The notes: generated by a model not told the origin, from the letters alone. Shown: positions 7,362 through 15,746, counted from the stretch's first letter. The stretch: DNA of 64,000 bases from Streptomyces tirandamycinicus (GCF_003097515.1 NZ_CP029188.1:186001-250000); one strand, 5' to 3'. A program made the numbers and translations.

Positions 7362-9212
7362 TCACCCGCGGAACCAGGCGTGTGTGGCGAGCTCGGGGCG
7401 CACGCCGCGCAGCGCCCGGGCGAGGACGACCGCGGTGGACATCAGGCCGACATGGCTGATCGCCTGCGGGAAGTTGCCGAGGAAGGAACCGTCGGACGGG
7501 TCTATCTGCTCGGGCAGCAGTCCGAGCGGGCTCGCGTAGGAGCACAGCCGCTCGAAGAGCTCCGCCGCCTCGTCGACGCGGCCCTGCCCGACCAGGTTGT
7601 CCGCCAGCCAGAAGCTGCACAGCAGGAAGGCCCCTTCGGGCTCGTCCACCCCGTCCGGGGAGACGCGCGGGAGGTAGCGGTAGAGCAGGCCGCCGCCGGC
7701 GCCGAGGGTGTCCGCGACGGCCCGCGCGGTGGCGGCCATCCGGGGATGGTCGGCCGGCACCACACGTCTGAGCGGGAGAGCGAGGAGGGAGGCGTCCAGG
7801 CCGCCCCCGCCCAGATGCTCCGTGAGGGCGCCCGCCCCGTCGTCCCACGCCTGCTCCAGGACCCGGCGGGCGAGGTCCCGGGCGTCCCGCCGCCAGCCCT
7901 CGATGTCGCCGGGAAGATCGAGCCGGCGGGCCAGCCGGGCCGCCCGGTCGAGGGCGACCTGGCACATCGCCGCGGAGTAGGTGAAGGGCCTCCCCTGGGT
8001 ACGGACCTCCCAGATTCCTTGGTCGGGCCGGCTCCACGCGGTACGGGCCCGTTCGGCGAGCAGGGCGAGGTGCTCCCACCGGGCCGGGTCGAGGCGGCCG
8101 CCGATCGCGGCCCACTGGAAGGCGCAGTCGAGCAGTTCGCCGTACACGTCGTGCTGCACCTGCCGGGCCGCGGCGTTGCCCCAGCGCACCGGGGCGGACC
8201 CGCGATAACCCTCCAGGTACGGATCCTCCACCTCGTCGGGCGGCGGCAGCCCGTCGACGTCGTAGAGGACGAGCGGCCTCGTGTCGCGTTCCGCCGCGGT
8301 CAGTGCCCAGTTCAAGAAGCCCTTGGCCTCCATGGGCAGCCCGATGCGCCGGAGCGCGAAGACCGCGTAGGCGGTGTCCCTGATCCAGGCGTACCGGTAG
8401 TCCCAGTTCCGGGATCCGTGGAGGTACTCGGGAAGGGAGGAGGTCGGAGCGGCGATGATCGCCCCGTTCTCCACATGGTCCAGGAGTTTCAAGGTGATCG
8501 CCGAGCGCCGCACCAGACCGGGGTGGGGTACGTCCGCCACCACGTGGGAGGCCCATCGGCGCCAGACGCGGGCCGTGGCCTCCAGGTGTTCGCGGGCTCG
8601 GGCGGGCAGCAGGTCAGCGGCCGGCCGCGCACGGTCCCATGTCAGGGAGACGACCAGTTCGTCCCCCGCCTCGAGTACGAGCGTGCCGGACGGGCCCGGC
8701 AGCGGACGGGACGCGCGGAGCCGTGCGGTGGGAACCCGGTCCGGCCCCCTCAGGACCCATCCGTCGCCGCCCGCCTCGACGTCGTGGCCGGGCCCGGGCC
8801 GCAGGTGGCAGCGCAACTCGGCGACGCCCTGGGTGACGCGCACCCGGCGCAGCAGCTCACCGCGGCCGGCACGCGCGTCGTCCTCGAGCCTGGCTTCCGG
8901 GTCGAGCAGGAAGGCGTCGGTCAGTTCGACGGTGCCCTCGGGCCCCCGCATCTCCGTGACGAGGACGGCCGTGTCGGGGAGGTACCGCTGCCTGCTCGCT
9001 CTCAGCCGCGCCGGAGCCAGCAGCAGCGTCCCGCCCCTGCGGTGGTCCAGGAGGGAGGCGAAGAGCGGTGCGGAGTCGAAGCGCGGTACGCACAGGAAGC
9101 TCACGGCACCGTCCCGGCCGATCAGCGCGGACGTACGGCCGTCGCCGACGAGACCGTGATCGGCGATGGGAAGGTAGCCCTGGGCGCGTTCCACCGGGCG
9201 CCAGTCCTCCAT
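7362..9212 (-). CDS. Glycoside hydrolase family 15 protein (glucoamylase/trehalase-like)
   Basis: 616 residues, full length. The start YLPIADHGLVGDGRTSALIGRDG and the N-terminal beta-sandwich are typical of the intracellular bacterial GH15 group, which includes actinobacterial trehalases. The (alpha/alpha)6 barrel begins near 245 with YLHGSRNWDYRYAWIRDT, and catalytic Glu residues are expected in QGIWEVR and in the C-terminal GAFLLCSFWL region. There is no signal peptide, so it acts in the cytoplasm on trehalose, glycogen or maltodextrin. It forms a functional set with the GH65 gene but is transcribed alone. Confidence 0.9.
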   Translation of the reverse strand: MEDWRPVERAQGYLPIADHGLVGDGRTSALIGRDGAVSFLCVPRFDSAPLFASLLDHRRGGTLLLAPARLRASRQRYLPDTAVLVTEMRGPEGTVELTDAFLLDPEARLEDDARAGRGELLRRVRVTQGVAELRCHLRPGPGHDVEAGGDGWVLRGPDRVPTARLRASRPLPGPSGTLVLEAGDELVVSLTWDRARPAADLLPARAREHLEATARVWRRWASHVVADVPHPGLVRRSAITLKLLDHVENGAIIAAPTSSLPEYLHGSRNWDYRYAWIRDTAYAVFALRRIGLPMEAKGFLNWALTAAERDTRPLVLYDVDGLPPPDEVEDPYLEGYRGSAPVRWGNAAARQVQHDVYGELLDCAFQWAAIGGRLDPARWEHLALLAERARTAWSRPDQGIWEVRTQGRPFTYSAAMCQVALDRAARLARRLDLPGDIEGWRRDARDLARRVLEQAWDDGAGALTEHLGGGGLDASLLALPLRRVVPADHPRMAATARAVADTLGAGGGLLYRYLPRVSPDGVDEPEGAFLLCSFWLADNLVGQGRVDEAAELFERLCSYASPLGLLPEQIDPSDGSFLGNFPQAISHVGLMSTAVVLARALRGVRPELATHAWFRG

Positions 9213-9545
9213 GCAAGGGATGTACCCACAATCGACCCGGGCGCCTCAGCGCCTCAGCGCCCCGTCTCCCCGTTCCGGACTGCGTCCCTCCTCCATGGCC
9301 TTTCGGACAGACGGGCGGCGGCACTGGTCGGGACCTCGTCGTGGATCCGCGGAGGAGCCGCAGGTCACGGCCGACCGTCCAACGTCCGATCTTCGACGCA
9401 GCGAAGGGGCGCTCGCTTGCCCGTGGCGGATCCGGCTGCGAGCATCCCAGCGCGCGCTACGGCGGCCGGAGCACGGGACAGACGCCGGTCGGCCCCCCAC
9501 CCGTTGGTTCTGCCCGTCGGACGACCAACACAGGAGTGCTCTCCC
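9213..9545. promoter_or_regulatory. Divergent promoter gap with leader hairpin
   Basis: 333 bp without a gene between the divergent GH15 gene and the triple-repeat secreted protein. Just before the AGGAG ribosome-binding site of the secreted protein, a small inverted repeat GTTGGT/ACCAAC (9503-9508 and 9524-9529) could form a leader hairpin. No other element is clear. Confidence 0.45.
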
Positions 9546-10052
9546 ATGCTGCGCTCGAAACTCCGGTCCCTGTTCGTCGGCGCCGGCTCGGCCCTCGCCA
9601 TCGCGGGTGTCGCCCTCGCCCCCACCACGGCATCAGCCGAACCGGCGCCCGCCAAGCACACCGCCGCAAGCGCGTCCGAGACCGCGGTGGCGCCGTCCGC
9701 CGCCGGGTTCTGGTCGTGCACGATCCCGCCCGGCTACACCTACAGCAACACGCAGAACACGCTGAACTGCTCCACCGGCGGCGGGTTCCGCACCATGTAC
9801 TACGTGCAGCCTCCCGCGGACGGCCTGTGGGCGTGCACCACCATGCCCGGCTACACCTACAGCAACACCCAGAACACGCTGAACTGCTCCACCAGCGGCG
9901 GATTCCGCACCATGTACTACCTGCGCACCCCCAAGACGGGCCTCTGGGCCTGCACGGTCCCACCCGGTTTCACCTACACCAACACCCAGAACACGCTCAA
10001 CTGCTCCACCAGCGGCGGATTCCGCACCATGTACTACCTCAGGGCGCTGTGA
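9546..10052 (+). CDS. Secreted triple-repeat protein of unknown function
   Basis: 168 residues. A signal peptide of about 33 residues (basic LRSKLRSLF, hydrophobic core, cut after TASA) precedes a short linker and three near-identical modules of about 38 residues (from about 54, 94 and 132). The module pattern is G-[FL]-W-[SA]-C-T-x2-P-G-[YF]-T-Y-[ST]-N-T-Q-N-T-L-N-C, then STSGGFRTMYYLR. Each module has two cysteines spaced 20 apart, so each may hold one disulphide after export. Asn/Thr/Tyr-rich, low-charge modules suggest a surface or carbohydrate-binding role, which is inference. I do not recognise a named family. The last residues, RAL-stop, lie inside the first copy of a 23-bp tandem repeat. 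Confidence 0.8.
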   Translation: MLRSKLRSLFVGAGSALAIAGVALAPTTASAEPAPAKHTAASASETAVAPSAAGFWSCTIPPGYTYSNTQNTLNCSTGGGFRTMYYVQPPADGLWACTTMPGYTYSNTQNTLNCSTSGGFRTMYYLRTPKTGLWACTVPPGFTYTNTQNTLNCSTSGGFRTMYYLRAL

Positions 10053-10109
10053 CGTCCCGCTCCAGGGCGCTGTGACGTCCCGCTCCAGGGCGCTGTGACG
10101 TCCCGCTCC
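10041..10109. repeat. 23-bp tandem repeat x3 including the stop codon
   Basis: Three perfect copies of AGGGCGCTGTGACGTCCCGC plus TCC occupy 10041-10063, 10064-10086 and 10087-10109. The first copy encodes the last residues (Arg-Ala-Leu) and the TGA of the secreted protein. The third runs straight into the left arm of the terminator. Unit changes would therefore leave the protein end intact. Confidence 0.95.
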
Positions 10110-10147
10110 GCGCGCCCGCTCCGGGCGGCGCGCGGAGCGGGCGCGCG
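10109..10147 (+). terminator. Terminator hairpin of the triple-repeat secreted protein
   Basis: 14-bp perfect stem (10109-10122 pairing with 10134-10147) with an 11-base loop, directly after the 23-bp tandem array. No T-tract follows, as is usual for Streptomyces terminators. Confidence 0.75.
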
Positions 10148-10369
10148 TGAGGGGCCGCCGACCGGACATCCTGCCGGGCGGCGGCAATGTGCACACGGGC
10201 GAGACGGCCTTCTCGGCGCACACGTGAGATCATCGACAAGACGGCAGGGGGGTAGACCCCTGGTGAGGGACTCCGGGGACTGCACGGGGCCCGCCCGGCA
10301 CAGTACTCCCGCAGGCCTCTCCTCGGGCGGCGACGCTGCCCACCGAGGCGCGAGGAAGGAGGCGCCGAA

Positions 10370-10609
10370 ATGGAGTGCTACGACTGCCACTCCCGGAAAC
10401 TCAGGACGAGCGCCGTCGCCGTGTGCCGTGAGTGCGGTGTGGGCCTGTGCAGTGAGCACATGCACCTCGACACACAGACCGTGCACGGCGACGCCGGACT
10501 CGGGAAGACGACGGGGGACATCCCGGCCCGCTGCGTTCTGTGCTCCGTGTGCCGACGCGCCGAGCACAGCGTCTGGCGCGCGCCGCAGGCGAGCCGTCAG
10601 CACGTGTAG
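10370..10609 (+). CDS. DUF2180 family zinc-binding protein
   Basis: 79 residues with a strong GAAGGAGG site before ATG. Cys/His spacing is typical of a small double zinc finger: CYDC at 3-6, CRECGVGLCSEH in the middle, and CVLCSVC-R near 55-61. This pattern and length fit DUF2180, a family of B-box-like small actinobacterial proteins often found among redox- or dormancy-regulated genes. The function is unknown; metal binding is inferred from the cysteine pairs. It is likely transcribed on its own. Confidence 0.85.
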   Translation: MECYDCHSRKLRTSAVAVCRECGVGLCSEHMHLDTQTVHGDAGLGKTTGDIPARCVLCSVCRRAEHSVWRAPQASRQHV

Positions 10610-10914
10610 CCGGGCGACGGCCCGTGCGGCCGGCGGGAAACCGGAGGCTGCGGTGCGGAACCGTCGCAACCGTCGGCAGCGGACGCCGTAACGGGCGGCC
10701 GCGACACCGGCATCCGGCTCCCGGACGGAAGGCGGTCCCGGACGGAAGGCGGCTCCCGCGAACGGCCCCGCTCCGGAGGCGGCCCCCGGCCCTCGGCCAT
10801 CGCTCGTGGTCATCGGCCATTCAGCCATCAGCCATCAAGTCGACGACGAAGACGCGGACCGCGGCACCACCGCAGCGCGGCGTGCCGTGATCCGCGACCC
10901 CGGAGGTGCTTTCC

Positions 10915-11064
10915 ATGGATTGGTGGGTCTGGTTGATCATCGCGCTCGCGGTGCTGGCGGCAGTGGCATCGGCGGTGGTCGCCGTACAGGCACGGCGCCG
11001 CAGCGGCAGTGTCATCGCCGGCGGCCGCAGGTCCCAGGCCGGCGGGAAGGGCGGACGGACATGA
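10915..11064 (+). CDS. Small membrane protein (49 residues), first gene of PRC-barrel operon
   Basis: ATG preceded by CGGAGGTG at the right distance. The product is one membrane helix (residues 3-27, WWVWLIIALAVLAAVASAVVAVQ), then a basic tail RRRSGSVIAGGRR. Its TGA overlaps the ATG of the PRC-barrel gene (ATGA at 11061-11064), so the two are translationally coupled. The gene can easily be missed because of its size. It may anchor or recruit the downstream PRC-barrel proteins to the membrane, which is inference from coupling only. Confidence 0.7.
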   Translation: MDWWVWLIIALAVLAAVASAVVAVQARRRSGSVIAGGRRSQAGGKGGRT

Positions 11065-11627
11065 GCACGTACCTGCGCGCACGGGAGATCAGCCAAGAGC
11101 CGGTGGTCACGCTGGCAGGCGAGGACGTCGCCCGGGTCAAGGACATCGTCTTCGACCCGATGCGCGGCTCCATCACCTGCTTCACCCTCAGCGGCCAAGG
11201 ACTGCTCGCCGGCCCGCTCAAGCGCGCGCTGCTGTGGAAGAAGGTCCATGCGCTCGGGCCGGACGCGGTGATGATCCGGGACGAGGCTTCGCTGGAGGAC
11301 GACGACGAGGCGGCGAGGGAACGCATCGACGCGCCTGGCGGGGGGAGCGTCATCGGCGCCCGCGTGATCACCGAGGACGGGACCGCGCTGGGCACGATCA
11401 CCGATGTGATCATCGAGGCCTCCGGGACTCCCCGGGTGATCGGGTACGAGGTCGGCCCCACCGCCCGGACGGGGCAGACGGTCTTCCTGCCGGTGATCAA
11501 GCCGAAGTCCGTCTCGGGGGAAATGATGGTGGTACCGGCGTGCACGGCCGATTTCACGGCCGGGGATCCCGCCGGCCTCCCCGCCGCTGCCGAGGGCCTG
11601 CGGCGACGACTCGAGCAGGAGGCATGA
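11061..11627 (+). CDS. PRC-barrel domain protein (two domains)
   Basis: 188 residues carrying two PRC-barrel beta-barrels, at about 5-80 (LRAREISQEPVVTLAGEDVARVKDIVFD) and about 98-165 (GSVIGARVITEDGTALGTITDVIIE). PRC barrels are small protein-interaction modules found in photosynthetic reaction-centre subunit H and in RimM; free-standing actinobacterial versions have no fixed function. There is no signal peptide. It is the middle gene of a coupled trio: ATGA overlaps with both the 49-residue membrane protein before it and the second PRC-barrel gene after it. Confidence 0.85.
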   Translation: MSTYLRAREISQEPVVTLAGEDVARVKDIVFDPMRGSITCFTLSGQGLLAGPLKRALLWKKVHALGPDAVMIRDEASLEDDDEAARERIDAPGGGSVIGARVITEDGTALGTITDVIIEASGTPRVIGYEVGPTARTGQTVFLPVIKPKSVSGEMMVVPACTADFTAGDPAGLPAAAEGLRRRLEQEA

Positions 11628-12067
11628 TGCTGTTCAGCACCACTCAAGGCCGCACCGTGGTCGCCCTGTCGACCGCGGAACGGCTCGGGACCATCGCCGC
11701 CTGCACGCTCGCGCCGTCGCCGGCGCACATCTCCGCTCTCCACCTCAAGACCCGCGGCCGCCACGGCCACATCATGCTGTGGAAGAACGTCCACTCCTTC
11801 GGCGAGGACGCCGTGACGGTCCGTTCCGCCGAGGGGCTGAAGCCCGAGAAGGAGCTCGACTCCGCCGAGGAGGCGCACAAGAGCCACGACCCTCTCGGCA
11901 AGCGCGTCCTCACGGAGGCCGGCGAGAGCATGGGAACGGTCGAGGACATCGACTTCGACGAGCAGGACGGCAGTCTCCGGGCACTTCTCACCACGGAGGG
12001 GAAGGTACCGGGCGACCGGCTCATGGGTGTCGGCAGCTACGCCGTGGTCGTGCACCGCCCCGGATGA
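11624..12067 (+). CDS. PRC-barrel domain protein
   Basis: 147 residues. The first half (LFSTTQGRTVVALSTAERLGTIAACTLAP) and second half (LGKRVLTEAGESMGTVEDIDFDEQDGSLRALL) are each PRC-barrel-like. The ATG overlaps the preceding stop (ATGATG, so a second ATG three bases on is also possible). With its partner it probably forms a hetero-oligomer held near the membrane by the 49-residue protein. Nothing in the sequence gives a ligand. Confidence 0.85.
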   Translation: MMLFSTTQGRTVVALSTAERLGTIAACTLAPSPAHISALHLKTRGRHGHIMLWKNVHSFGEDAVTVRSAEGLKPEKELDSAEEAHKSHDPLGKRVLTEAGESMGTVEDIDFDEQDGSLRALLTTEGKVPGDRLMGVGSYAVVVHRPG

Positions 12068-12197
12068 GCTCGGCGGTTCCGGGGCCGCACCCCTCGGCAG
12101 CGCCCACCCCCGGAGGAACGGGAGAGCCCTTCGAGGCGCGTGGCACCGGCCCTGGCGCCGGTGATCCGGTGATCCGGTGATCCGGCGTCCCGGGGCG

Positions 12198-12407
12198 TCA
12201 GTGAACCGGCACCGCCGAGTCGCCGGCGGGGCCCGGCTGCCCTCCCTCGTACCTCGGGCAGGACGGTTCGCGGCAGGGACCGGGCTTCCACAGGGGCACG
12301 TAGAGCCCCATCGTCTTGTGCCGTTCGACGTCCGCGGTCACGGGGCTGTGGCACACGGGGCACACCCGCGCCCCCTGCGGTGTCGTGGCGTGCTCGATGC
12401 TGCCCAT
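12198..12407 (-). CDS. Small zinc-ribbon-like protein
   Basis: 69 residues; two cysteine pairs (CPVCH near 16-20 and CREPSC near 44-50) suggest one structural zinc. The rest is polar with no membrane segment. It lies convergent to the PRC-barrel operon and just downstream of terC on the same strand, with a 43-bp gap, so it could be the last gene of that unit. No strong ribosome-binding site is visible. No family is recognised. Confidence 0.55.
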   Translation of the reverse strand: MGSIEHATTPQGARVCPVCHSPVTADVERHKTMGLYVPLWKPGPCREPSCPRYEGGQPGPAGDSAVPVH

Positions 12408-12450
12408 GAACCAACGATAGTGCGCTGAATGGGCTGAATGGGCGGATTCC

Positions 12451-13476
12451 TCACGAAGAGGCGCCTCCCCCGTCGGGTGGTGGCTCCCTCCCGTCCGGTG
12501 CGTCGCGCCGCGCCGAGGGCGTCTCCTCCCCCGCCCCGTCCCGGGCGGCGGGGCGCCGAAGGCTCAGCACGACCGACGCCGCCAGCACCACCGCGATCAC
12601 GGCCAGGCTCACCGGTGACGGGATCTCCGGGATGCTGGTGCTGATCAGTTCGTGGGACGCCTGCAGGATCAGCTTCACGGCGATGAAGGAGAGGATCAGC
12701 GCGAGGCCCGTGCCGAGGTAGTGGAACCGGTCCAGCAGCCCGGCGAGCAGGAAGTACAGGGCGCGCAGGCCGAGGATGGCGAACGCGTTGCTGGTGTAGA
12801 CGATGAAGGCCTCGTCGCTGATCGCGAGGACGGCGGGCACGCTGTCGACGGCGAAGATGAGGTCGGCCGCCTCGATCGCGACGACGACGGCGAGGAGCGG
12901 GGTGGCGACCCGTCGGCCCCCTTCCCTGACGAAGAACCTCATCCCGGCGTACTCGTCGCGCACCGGCACGACCCTGCGCAGCAGCCGCACGGCGATGCTC
13001 CTGCCCGGGTCGAAGCTGTCGTCCTCCTCCTTGAGGATCTTGTAGGTGCTGTAGAAGAGGACCGCGGCGAAGGCGTACAGCACGGCGGTGAACCGGCTGA
13101 CCACGGCCACGCCGGCGGTGAGGAAGACGCCCCGGAACACCAGCGCGCCGATGACGCCGAAGAACAGCACCCGGTGCTGGTAGGCGCGCGGAACCTGGAA
13201 GTAGGCGAAGATCAGGGCGAAGACGAACAGGTTGTCGACCGAGAGGCTCTTCTCCAGCAGCCAGGCGGTCGCGTACTCCACACCGGGCGTCGGACCCAGG
13301 ACCAGGAAGACCACCCCGCCGAAGACCAGGGCGAGACCCACCCACACACCGCTCCATACGGCGGCCTCCCTGAACCCGATGACATGCGCCTCGCGGTGCG
13401 CCAGCAGGTCGACGGCCAGCGACACCACCACCGTGACGGCGAACGCCGCCCACAGCCAGATCGGCACGTCGAGCAC
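12451..13476 (-). CDS. TerC/Alx family membrane protein
   Basis: 341 residues with a GTG start after GCGAGGGGGC. About eight membrane helices are seen, with the two acidic TerC signatures EKSLSVDNLFVF (near 75) and FAVDSVPAVLA (near 208), where Glu and Asp are thought to bind metal. TerC/Alx proteins export Mn2+ or metallate secreted proteins, and some confer tellurite resistance. The cytosolic C-terminus is Pro/Gly/Arg-rich and disordered. In other bacteria these genes often have a yybP-ykoY manganese riboswitch. The 200-bp leader here has paired segments, but I could not match that motif with confidence. Confidence 0.9.
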   Translation of the reverse strand: MLDVPIWLWAAFAVTVVVSLAVDLLAHREAHVIGFREAAVWSGVWVGLALVFGGVVFLVLGPTPGVEYATAWLLEKSLSVDNLFVFALIFAYFQVPRAYQHRVLFFGVIGALVFRGVFLTAGVAVVSRFTAVLYAFAAVLFYSTYKILKEEDDSFDPGRSIAVRLLRRVVPVRDEYAGMRFFVREGGRRVATPLLAVVVAIEAADLIFAVDSVPAVLAISDEAFIVYTSNAFAILGLRALYFLLAGLLDRFHYLGTGLALILSFIAVKLILQASHELISTSIPEIPSPVSLAVIAVVLAASVVLSLRRPAARDGAGEETPSARRDAPDGREPPPDGGGASS

Positions 13477-13680
13477 GTAGGCCCCCTCGCAAGGGCGGGG
13501 GTGGATGTCTGTCCTGGTGAAGAGTCTGACGCAGCGGCTCGGGCTTGTCGCCCGCGCGGCACCGCTCCGGCGGCCGCCGGGGGGTGTACCGCGGACGGGT
13601 GGTGCCGGGTTCGGGTACCCCGCCGGCTTCCCGGCGTCACCGTCCCGCGAGCGGGACGGGCCCCTCCGCGTGACGGGGGC

Positions 13681-14823
13681 TCATCCGGTCCCGTCCCCGC
13701 GCAGCATGCGGCGCTGGGCGAGGCGGTCGAGGTCGGCCGCGGTGACGATGCCGACGAGGTGCCGGCCGTCCATGACCAGGATCGGCAGGCCGACGCTCCG
13801 GGGCCGCGCGTTCTTGACGACCTCCTCCAGGAGCTCGTCCGGTGCGCACATGGTGCACCGGGCCAGGGGGACGGCCACGTCGCGCAGGCGCAGCGTCTCC
13901 CGCCGGGCCGCGGGGATCGCGGAGAGCCGGGGCAGCTGGAGCAGGCCGCTGGGGTATCCCTCGAAGTCGAGCAGCGGTACGGCCGAGTGGTGACCGTGCA
14001 CGGAGGGACCGGAGGGATCGTCGACGTAGCGCTGCACGGTGATCCAGTCGGGGGCCGTCACGACGGGGCCGGCCATGACGTCCGCGGCGCGCACGCCCCC
14101 CAGGGCCGTGGTCAGGGACGCCTGCCGCCGCTCGGCGTTGGCGACGACGATGACGAAGAACCCGAGGACGGCCAGCCACAGTCCGCTCCACGAACCGCGC
14201 AGGACGGCCAGCCACCCGAGGGCCACGAGCACGATGCCGAGGATCTGCCCGCCGCGCCCGGCCGCCCGCTCGGCGCGCTCCCGGTCTCCGGTGCGCCACC
14301 ACATCAGGGCCTGCACCACCCGGCCGCCGTCCAGCGGTGCCGCGGGCAGGAGGTTGAACACGGCGACGAGGAGGTTGGCCCAGCCGAGCCACAGCAGCAC
14401 GGCGGTGGGTACCGCCCAGCCCGGTCCCGCGGCCAGTCCCATCCCGGCGCCGAGGGCCGCCGCCCCGACGGCGAGGCTGGTGAGCGGCCCGCTCACGGCG
14501 ACGAGGAAGGCCGCACCGGGCGCGGGCGGCCGGTCCATCCGGGTCACGCCGCCGAGTGCCCAGAGGGTGACGTCGTGGACCGGAATGCCCTTGCGCCGGG
14601 CGGTGAGGGCGTGTGCGGTCTCGTGCGCCAGCAGACTGAGGAGGAGCAGCAGGGCGCCGGCGAGTCCGGCGACGGTGTAGGCGGCCGCCGAGCGTCCCGG
14701 GATCCAGGCGGGGAGCGTCTGGCTGCCCAGGCTGTAACCGAAGAGGAAGACCAGCAGGGGCACCGTCCAGTGGACGCTCAGCGGCACTCCGCAGACGCGG
14801 CCGATCCGGAGTGAGTTGTTCAT
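13681..14823 (-). CDS. Site-2 protease family (M50) metalloprotease with CBS domains
   Basis: 380 residues. The intramembrane zinc protease signature HETAH lies at 67-71, and the partner motif NLLPAAPLDGGR holds the third zinc ligand Asp165. Six or so membrane helices (to about 230) are followed by two degenerate CBS domains (about 245-375, RAADVMAGPVV and SVGLPILVMDGRHLVGIVTAADLDRL). This is the Streptomyces and mycobacterial Rip3-like type, in which CBS may gate proteolysis by nucleotide binding. The substrate, often an anti-sigma factor, is not encoded nearby. The ATG overlaps the stop of the upstream DUF3040 gene, so the two are coupled. Confidence 0.9.
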   Translation of the reverse strand: MNNSLRIGRVCGVPLSVHWTVPLLVFLFGYSLGSQTLPAWIPGRSAAAYTVAGLAGALLLLLSLLAHETAHALTARRKGIPVHDVTLWALGGVTRMDRPPAPGAAFLVAVSGPLTSLAVGAAALGAGMGLAAGPGWAVPTAVLLWLGWANLLVAVFNLLPAAPLDGGRVVQALMWWRTGDRERAERAAGRGGQILGIVLVALGWLAVLRGSWSGLWLAVLGFFVIVVANAERRQASLTTALGGVRAADVMAGPVVTAPDWITVQRYVDDPSGPSVHGHHSAVPLLDFEGYPSGLLQLPRLSAIPAARRETLRLRDVAVPLARCTMCAPDELLEEVVKNARPRSVGLPILVMDGRHLVGIVTAADLDRLAQRRMLRGDGTG

Positions 14824-15275
14824 GGCCGCCTCCCGCGCGCCCGGGCCGGGTCCGGTCGCAGCCGGACGGCCGGGCAGCCGGCCGCCGCGGTGCCCGGGCG
14901 GCGCCCGCGCGGCGGTGTCCTCGGCGCAAAGCGGGGCTCGCTCTGGGTCGGCACGCCCGTCCCGGGTCCCCGCGGGGTTCCCGGGTCCGGATCGGCCCGC
15001 TGAGGGCTGCCGTTCAGCAGCGCGGTGAGGAACAGACCGAGGATCGCGGTGATGGCGAGCACGGTGACGGCGGTCATCCTCCGGTTGCGCCGCTTCTCGG
15101 CGTCCCCGGAGCCGGTCTCCGGGTCCGTCTCCGGTCCGTCGGCGGCCTGCTGCCGGGGTTCGTCGGTGAACTGCCGGTTGAGGGCGTCCATGATCGCCGC
15201 CAGGTCGGGGTCGTCCCGGGCGAGGCGCCGTTCGAGGTGCGCGAGGATGCGCCCGTCGTCCCTGCCGGAGTTCAT
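14820..15275 (-). CDS. DUF3040 domain membrane protein
   Basis: 151 residues. The N-terminal helix with LERRLARDDPDLAAIMDAL is the DUF3040 signature; a single membrane segment follows near 70-87 (AVTVLAITAILGLFLTALL) and then a long Pro/Arg-rich tail. ATG start at 15275. Its TGA lies in the ATG of the site-2 protease gene, which suggests that it is a partner or possible substrate of that protease (inference from coupling and single-pass topology). Confidence 0.8.
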   Translation of the reverse strand: MNSGRDDGRILAHLERRLARDDPDLAAIMDALNRQFTDEPRQQAADGPETDPETGSGDAEKRRNRRMTAVTVLAITAILGLFLTALLNGSPQRADPDPGTPRGPGTGVPTQSEPRFAPRTPPRGRRPGTAAAGCPAVRLRPDPARARGRRP

Positions 15276-15746
15276 GTCACACACTCCGGGAGGGTGCGGA
15301 CGAGCGCAGAGGCGGACGTGGTCCGGGACAGGGCATGGCACCCCCTCGCTCGTCACATGGCTCTCCACTGGCTCTACTGACGGATTACCCGTGCGCTCCG
15401 GCCGGACCCACCGCCCATGGGGCGGGGAAGGCCGTCTCGGCCGCCGTTCCTTGCCGACCGGCGGCAAGGAACGGGCGGGAGGAGGAAGGGCGGCCGGGCG
15501 AGGTGGAGTCCGGGCACGTGCGGCACTCGGGCACGGGACCGCCGGGCGCCCGCGCCTGACGTGACGACCGACCGCGGGGCAGACCGTCCTCGCCGGGCTC
15601 GGCCCCGCGACCGGCCACGCGACCGGCCACGCGACCGGCCCCGGAGCCGGTGAGGGCCGATCAGCCAAAGCGACACCCTCGAAAGGGTAAAGACTTTACA
15701 AAGCGGGCATAAGCCTCAACAACCGCGTTCCGGGGAGGTGGCCGCC
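15276..15746. other. Long divergent intergenic region with palindromes
   Basis: 471 bp without a supported gene between divergent DUF3040 and slipin genes. It holds a perfect 13-bp hairpin CCGTTCCTTGCCG/CGGCAAGGAACGG (15444-15474), three copies of a 12-bp unit GCGACCGGCCAC (15607-15642, last copy with one change), and the AT-rich palindrome GTAAAG-A-CTTTAC (15687-15699) before the slipin gene. Confidence 0.7.
15687..15699. promoter_or_regulatory. Palindromic operator candidate upstream of slipin gene
   Basis: Perfect 6-1-6 inverted repeat GTAAAGACTTTAC, 48 bp before the slipin ATG, in an unusually AT-rich patch of this GC-rich genome. The size and symmetry suit a dimeric repressor or activator site. 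No regulator can be assigned. Confidence 0.5.

Noticed and set aside
7045..7539. ORF after the CBS-BON gene
   Set aside because: Overlaps the CBS-BON and GH15 genes in other frames and is low complexity.
12177..12428. Plus-strand ORF opposite the zinc-ribbon protein
   Set aside because: Opposite-strand shadow; the minus-strand frame has the paired cysteines and sensible composition.
13477..13680. yybP-ykoY manganese riboswitch before terC
   Set aside because: The position is right, but the conserved loop sequences of that riboswitch could not be recognised; a covariance-model search would decide.
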